From: a bacterium
GTDB taxonomy: Bacteria > Verrucomicrobiota > Verrucomicrobiia > Limisphaerales > UBA11358
Assembly: GCA_021780905.1 (NCBI GenBank)
Contig: JAJXXW010000061.1
Span: forward strand, 62,001 to 126,000
Direction: 5' to 3'
DNA: 64,000 nucleotides
This document shows, in pieces, positions 61,854 to 64,000 of the stretch (positions are counted from its first letter, which is position 1; every line of letters begins with the position of its first letter). The notes beneath the pieces are model-generated. The model saw only the letters and a program-made list of their open reading frames with translations. It was not told the origin of the DNA and did not search any database. The position numbers were made by a program, and so were the translations under genes.

Positions 61854-63014
61854 ATGGAGCATTCCTTCACGCAGACCATCAAGGCGGTTCTCCAGAAACA
61901 TTTTGGTGCGCAAGCGGACGAGCTTTTCGAGCGGAGCTTGCTGCTCCAATATCTCAACCTAAAAACGCGCTCGGCGAATCGTGGCTCAAAGTCCCGGAGT
62001 AGTTTTGCCAACCTTTACGCGCTCTATGTGCTGGCTGAAGATTATTTGAAGGGCGGCTTTGACAAAGCAGGCGACTACTCCCAATACGAAGGCGCTGTGT
62101 TCAGCCGCCTCTTTCAACGGCAGCGCGAGTTACCTTTCGGCAGCAAGCTGCAAAACCACGCGCTCAACCATCGGCTAAACGAGGAGTTCAAGAAATTCTT
62201 CCCGACCTGCGAGTTCACGCCCATCGTCCGCGATGTCCAAACGAACCGCTACTGGCTCAATCACAACCTGCTCCGGCTGAAAATCGGACGGAAGGATTGT
62301 GACCTTGCAGCGAGCATCGTCGAAATCGTCAACGAATACATCACGACGAAATCAGCCGCCTTTGCCGCGTTCATTGAAACCTGCGTGAAGCTGAAGGATT
62401 TGACGGCTTCTGCTCCCAAGGAAGCTGAGGCGTTCATTCTAGACCTGCTCGCTCCAAACCGGGACGCACGGCTGTTTGAAATCGTCAGCTTTGCCGTTCT
62501 CAAGTTTTTCTACCATGACCAAACTGTCTATTTCGGCTTCGATTTGGAGAATCTCAACAAAGAGCCGCTGAAGCTGTTCAAGACGGGCCGAACGAATGCG
62601 AACGATGGCGGAATTGATTTCGTGATGAAACCGTTGGGGCGGTTCTTTCAAGTCACCGAGACGTTGGACGTTAAGAAATACTTTCTGGACATTGACAAGA
62701 TTGAGCGTTTCCCGATTTCGTTCGTCATCAAATCCACCGAGCCGATTGACCTGTTGCGACAGAAGCTCAAGGACGGGGCGCAAAAACAATTTGGCGTTCA
62801 ACGAGTCGTTGACACCTACATGGCCTGCATTGAGGAAATCATTAACATTCCCGTTTTGCAGGAGCGATTCACGCAGGCGGAAGGTCAGGGTTATTTGCCG
62901 CAGATTCTCGATGAAATCGTGAAGCAGAGCAAAGTTGAGTTCAATTATTCAGACGAAACCGAAGCGGAAGTTGAAGAAGACGAGGAAGCAGGTGCTTCCT
63001 CTGAAGCCGGTTAG
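61854..63014 (+). CDS. Putative restriction endonuclease, 386 residues
   Basis: The gene follows the methyltransferase after three bases. The protein has an N-terminal helical domain and, near residues 240-275, GRTNANDGGIDFVMKPLGRF and FQVTETLDVKKYF, a GGxDF-x8-10-Q pattern as in Mrr-like PD-(D/E)XK nucleases, although Thr-Glu replaces the usual xK. The C terminus is acidic (EAEVEEDEEAG). It is either the restriction enzyme of this system or a recognition partner of the next gene. I do not recognise its exact family. Confidence 0.65.
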   Translation: MEHSFTQTIKAVLQKHFGAQADELFERSLLLQYLNLKTRSANRGSKSRSSFANLYALYVLAEDYLKGGFDKAGDYSQYEGAVFSRLFQRQRELPFGSKLQNHALNHRLNEEFKKFFPTCEFTPIVRDVQTNRYWLNHNLLRLKIGRKDCDLAASIVEIVNEYITTKSAAFAAFIETCVKLKDLTASAPKEAEAFILDLLAPNRDARLFEIVSFAVLKFFYHDQTVYFGFDLENLNKEPLKLFKTGRTNANDGGIDFVMKPLGRFFQVTETLDVKKYFLDIDKIERFPISFVIKSTEPIDLLRQKLKDGAQKQFGVQRVVDTYMACIEEIINIPVLQERFTQAEGQGYLPQILDEIVKQSKVEFNYSDETEAEVEEDEEAGASSEAG

Positions 63015-63016
63015 AA

Positions 63017-63688
63017 ATGAAAAATGGAACAGCAATCCAGTTTTCTGAAACAGAGCGGCATGAGCGCTTGAGAATTCTTCTCACGGGCGTGGATCGAATT
63101 CCAAACGCACTTCCTCTTTCCGTCGAAGACACGTTGAATGTTATTGGCATACATCTGGACTGCAAGCATGCGGAACGTCTCCCAGAGCTGGCTGTTATAG
63201 CGGTCTTCATGGTCGCTAAAACGCGACTCGGCGAGCGCGTGCTAAATCTCACTGCCCACAATGCCGCCGACGAACAAACAGGCGCGGTGGGCGATATTCA
63301 AATCACGGTGCTCGGTGAAGACAAAGTGGTGACGAGCTATGAAATGAAGAACAAGGCTGTGCAGCGCGGCGACATTGATCGCGCCCTCCAGAAAATCGTC
63401 GCCCAAGGGAAACACGTTCAAAACTACATCTTCATTTCGACCGAGCCAGTGGCAGATGACGTTCGTGAATATGGCCGCTCCAAGTATGATGAGACGGGCG
63501 GAGTTGAAATTGCCATTCTTGATTGCGTGGGTTTTATCCGGCATTTCCTGCACCTGTTTCATCGCCTGCGCAAAGACTTTCTCGACCAATACCAAGTCCT
63601 CGTTCTTCGCGAGGCGGACAGCGCAGTTAGCCAGGCCTTTAAAGAAGCATTTCTTGCATTACGCCGAGCGGCAGAAAGTGCGGATTAA
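63017..63688 (+). CDS. Putative SacI-family restriction endonuclease
   Basis: A 223-residue protein. HNAADEQTGAVGDIQITV ... VTSYEMKNK gives Asp, Glu and Lys in a PD-(D/E)XK pattern (about D93, E109 and K111), resembling the catalytic part of SacI-type restriction enzymes. It starts two bases after the preceding gene and ends just before uppS. With the YhdJ-like methyltransferase and the 386-residue protein it forms one operon, so two nuclease-like genes share one methyltransferase. Confidence 0.7.
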   Translation: MKNGTAIQFSETERHERLRILLTGVDRIPNALPLSVEDTLNVIGIHLDCKHAERLPELAVIAVFMVAKTRLGERVLNLTAHNAADEQTGAVGDIQITVLGEDKVVTSYEMKNKAVQRGDIDRALQKIVAQGKHVQNYIFISTEPVADDVREYGRSKYDETGGVEIAILDCVGFIRHFLHLFHRLRKDFLDQYQVLVLREADSAVSQAFKEAFLALRRAAESAD

Positions 63689-64000
63689 ATGAGTTCTACA
63701 AATTCACAATTAACCGCCGAAGCCGCCGCGAATCTCCCGCGCCACGTCGCGGTGATCATGGACGGCAACGGGCGTTGGGCAAAGTCGCGCCATCTGCCGC
63801 GCATCGAGGGACACCGGCGCGGCGCGGATTCGGCGCGCGAAATCATCCGCACCGCCGGCGAACTCGGCATCAAGTATCTCACCCTCTACGCGTTTTCGGC
63901 GGAGAATTGGAATCGTCCAAAAGATGAAGTGGATGCGCTGATGAAGTATCTCGTCCACTACCTCAAGACCGAGACGAAGGAGCTGAACAAAAACAACGTG
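63689..64000 (+). CDS. uppS: Isoprenyl (undecaprenyl diphosphate) synthase, N-terminal part
   Basis: The first 104 residues are in the window; the gene continues past the end. [16 protein letters not shown] holds the catalytic Asp of cis-prenyltransferases, followed by [20 protein letters not shown] and [15 protein letters not shown]. The enzyme makes the lipid carrier for cell-wall synthesis. The start ATG directly follows the stop of the nuclease gene. Confidence 0.95.
   Translation, partial: MSSTNSQLTAEAAANLPRHVAVIMDGNGRWAKSRHLPRIEGHRRGADSAREIIRTAGELGIKYLTLYAFSAENWNRPKDEVDALMKYLVHYLKTETKELNKNNV

Overview
The window is a GC-rich, gene-dense bacterial chromosome segment. It most likely comes from a Verrucomicrobiota member of the Pedosphaera/Limisphaerales type. 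This rests on a full alternative complex III (ACIII) operon, a pseudopilin with a C-terminal H-X9-DG-like motif, secreted proteins with Thr/Asn-rich repeats, and several families of short palindromic repeats that also lie inside reading frames. No rRNA, tRNA or CRISPR array was seen.

Layout. 1-7013: end of a LemA-like gene, two TPM-domain proteins, a GNAT protein, lipA, a glutaredoxin, a ferredoxin-NADP reductase and two secreted proteins. 7092-18427 (minus): a ten-gene respiratory operon, actA-B-C-D-E-F, a small membrane protein, then three cbb3-oxidase-like subunits. The CcoN-like subunit has none of the histidines that bind heme or copper. A Rex-like operator and a sigma70-like promoter lie upstream of actA. 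18609-23020 (minus): a membrane-linked double-receiver protein and a three-gene pilin operon. 23712-27504: pyruvate phosphate dikinase, then about 1 kb of repeats and gene fragments.

27505-42922 (mostly plus) is a housekeeping run: metH (with a palindromic repeat inserted in frame), a bifunctional-nuclease-domain protein, holA, a STAS protein, lutABC for lactate oxidation, a phosphodiesterase, cutA, an acetyltransferase, a zinc-ribbon protein, a tiny basic protein missed by length filters, a SecD-head-like lipoprotein, an M23 peptidase and a pseudopilin.

43334-47274 is a decaying [NiFe]-hydrogenase maturation locus. hypA and hypF are intact, but the maturation protease, hypB, hypC and hypE are truncated at two deletion junctions, hypD is absent and no structural hydrogenase gene is present. 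It is followed by an aminotransferase with a second Rex-like site, a secreted metzincin protease with NHL repeats, an MnmD-like methyltransferase and an M42 aminopeptidase.

54147-63688 looks like a defence region: a small HTH protein, an unknown protein, a single-chain type IIG restriction-modification enzyme, purA, then a YhdJ-like DNA methyltransferase followed by two putative restriction nucleases. The window ends inside uppS.

The leading novelty candidate is the ACIII operon with a heme-copper-oxidase-like triad whose core subunit cannot be an oxidase.
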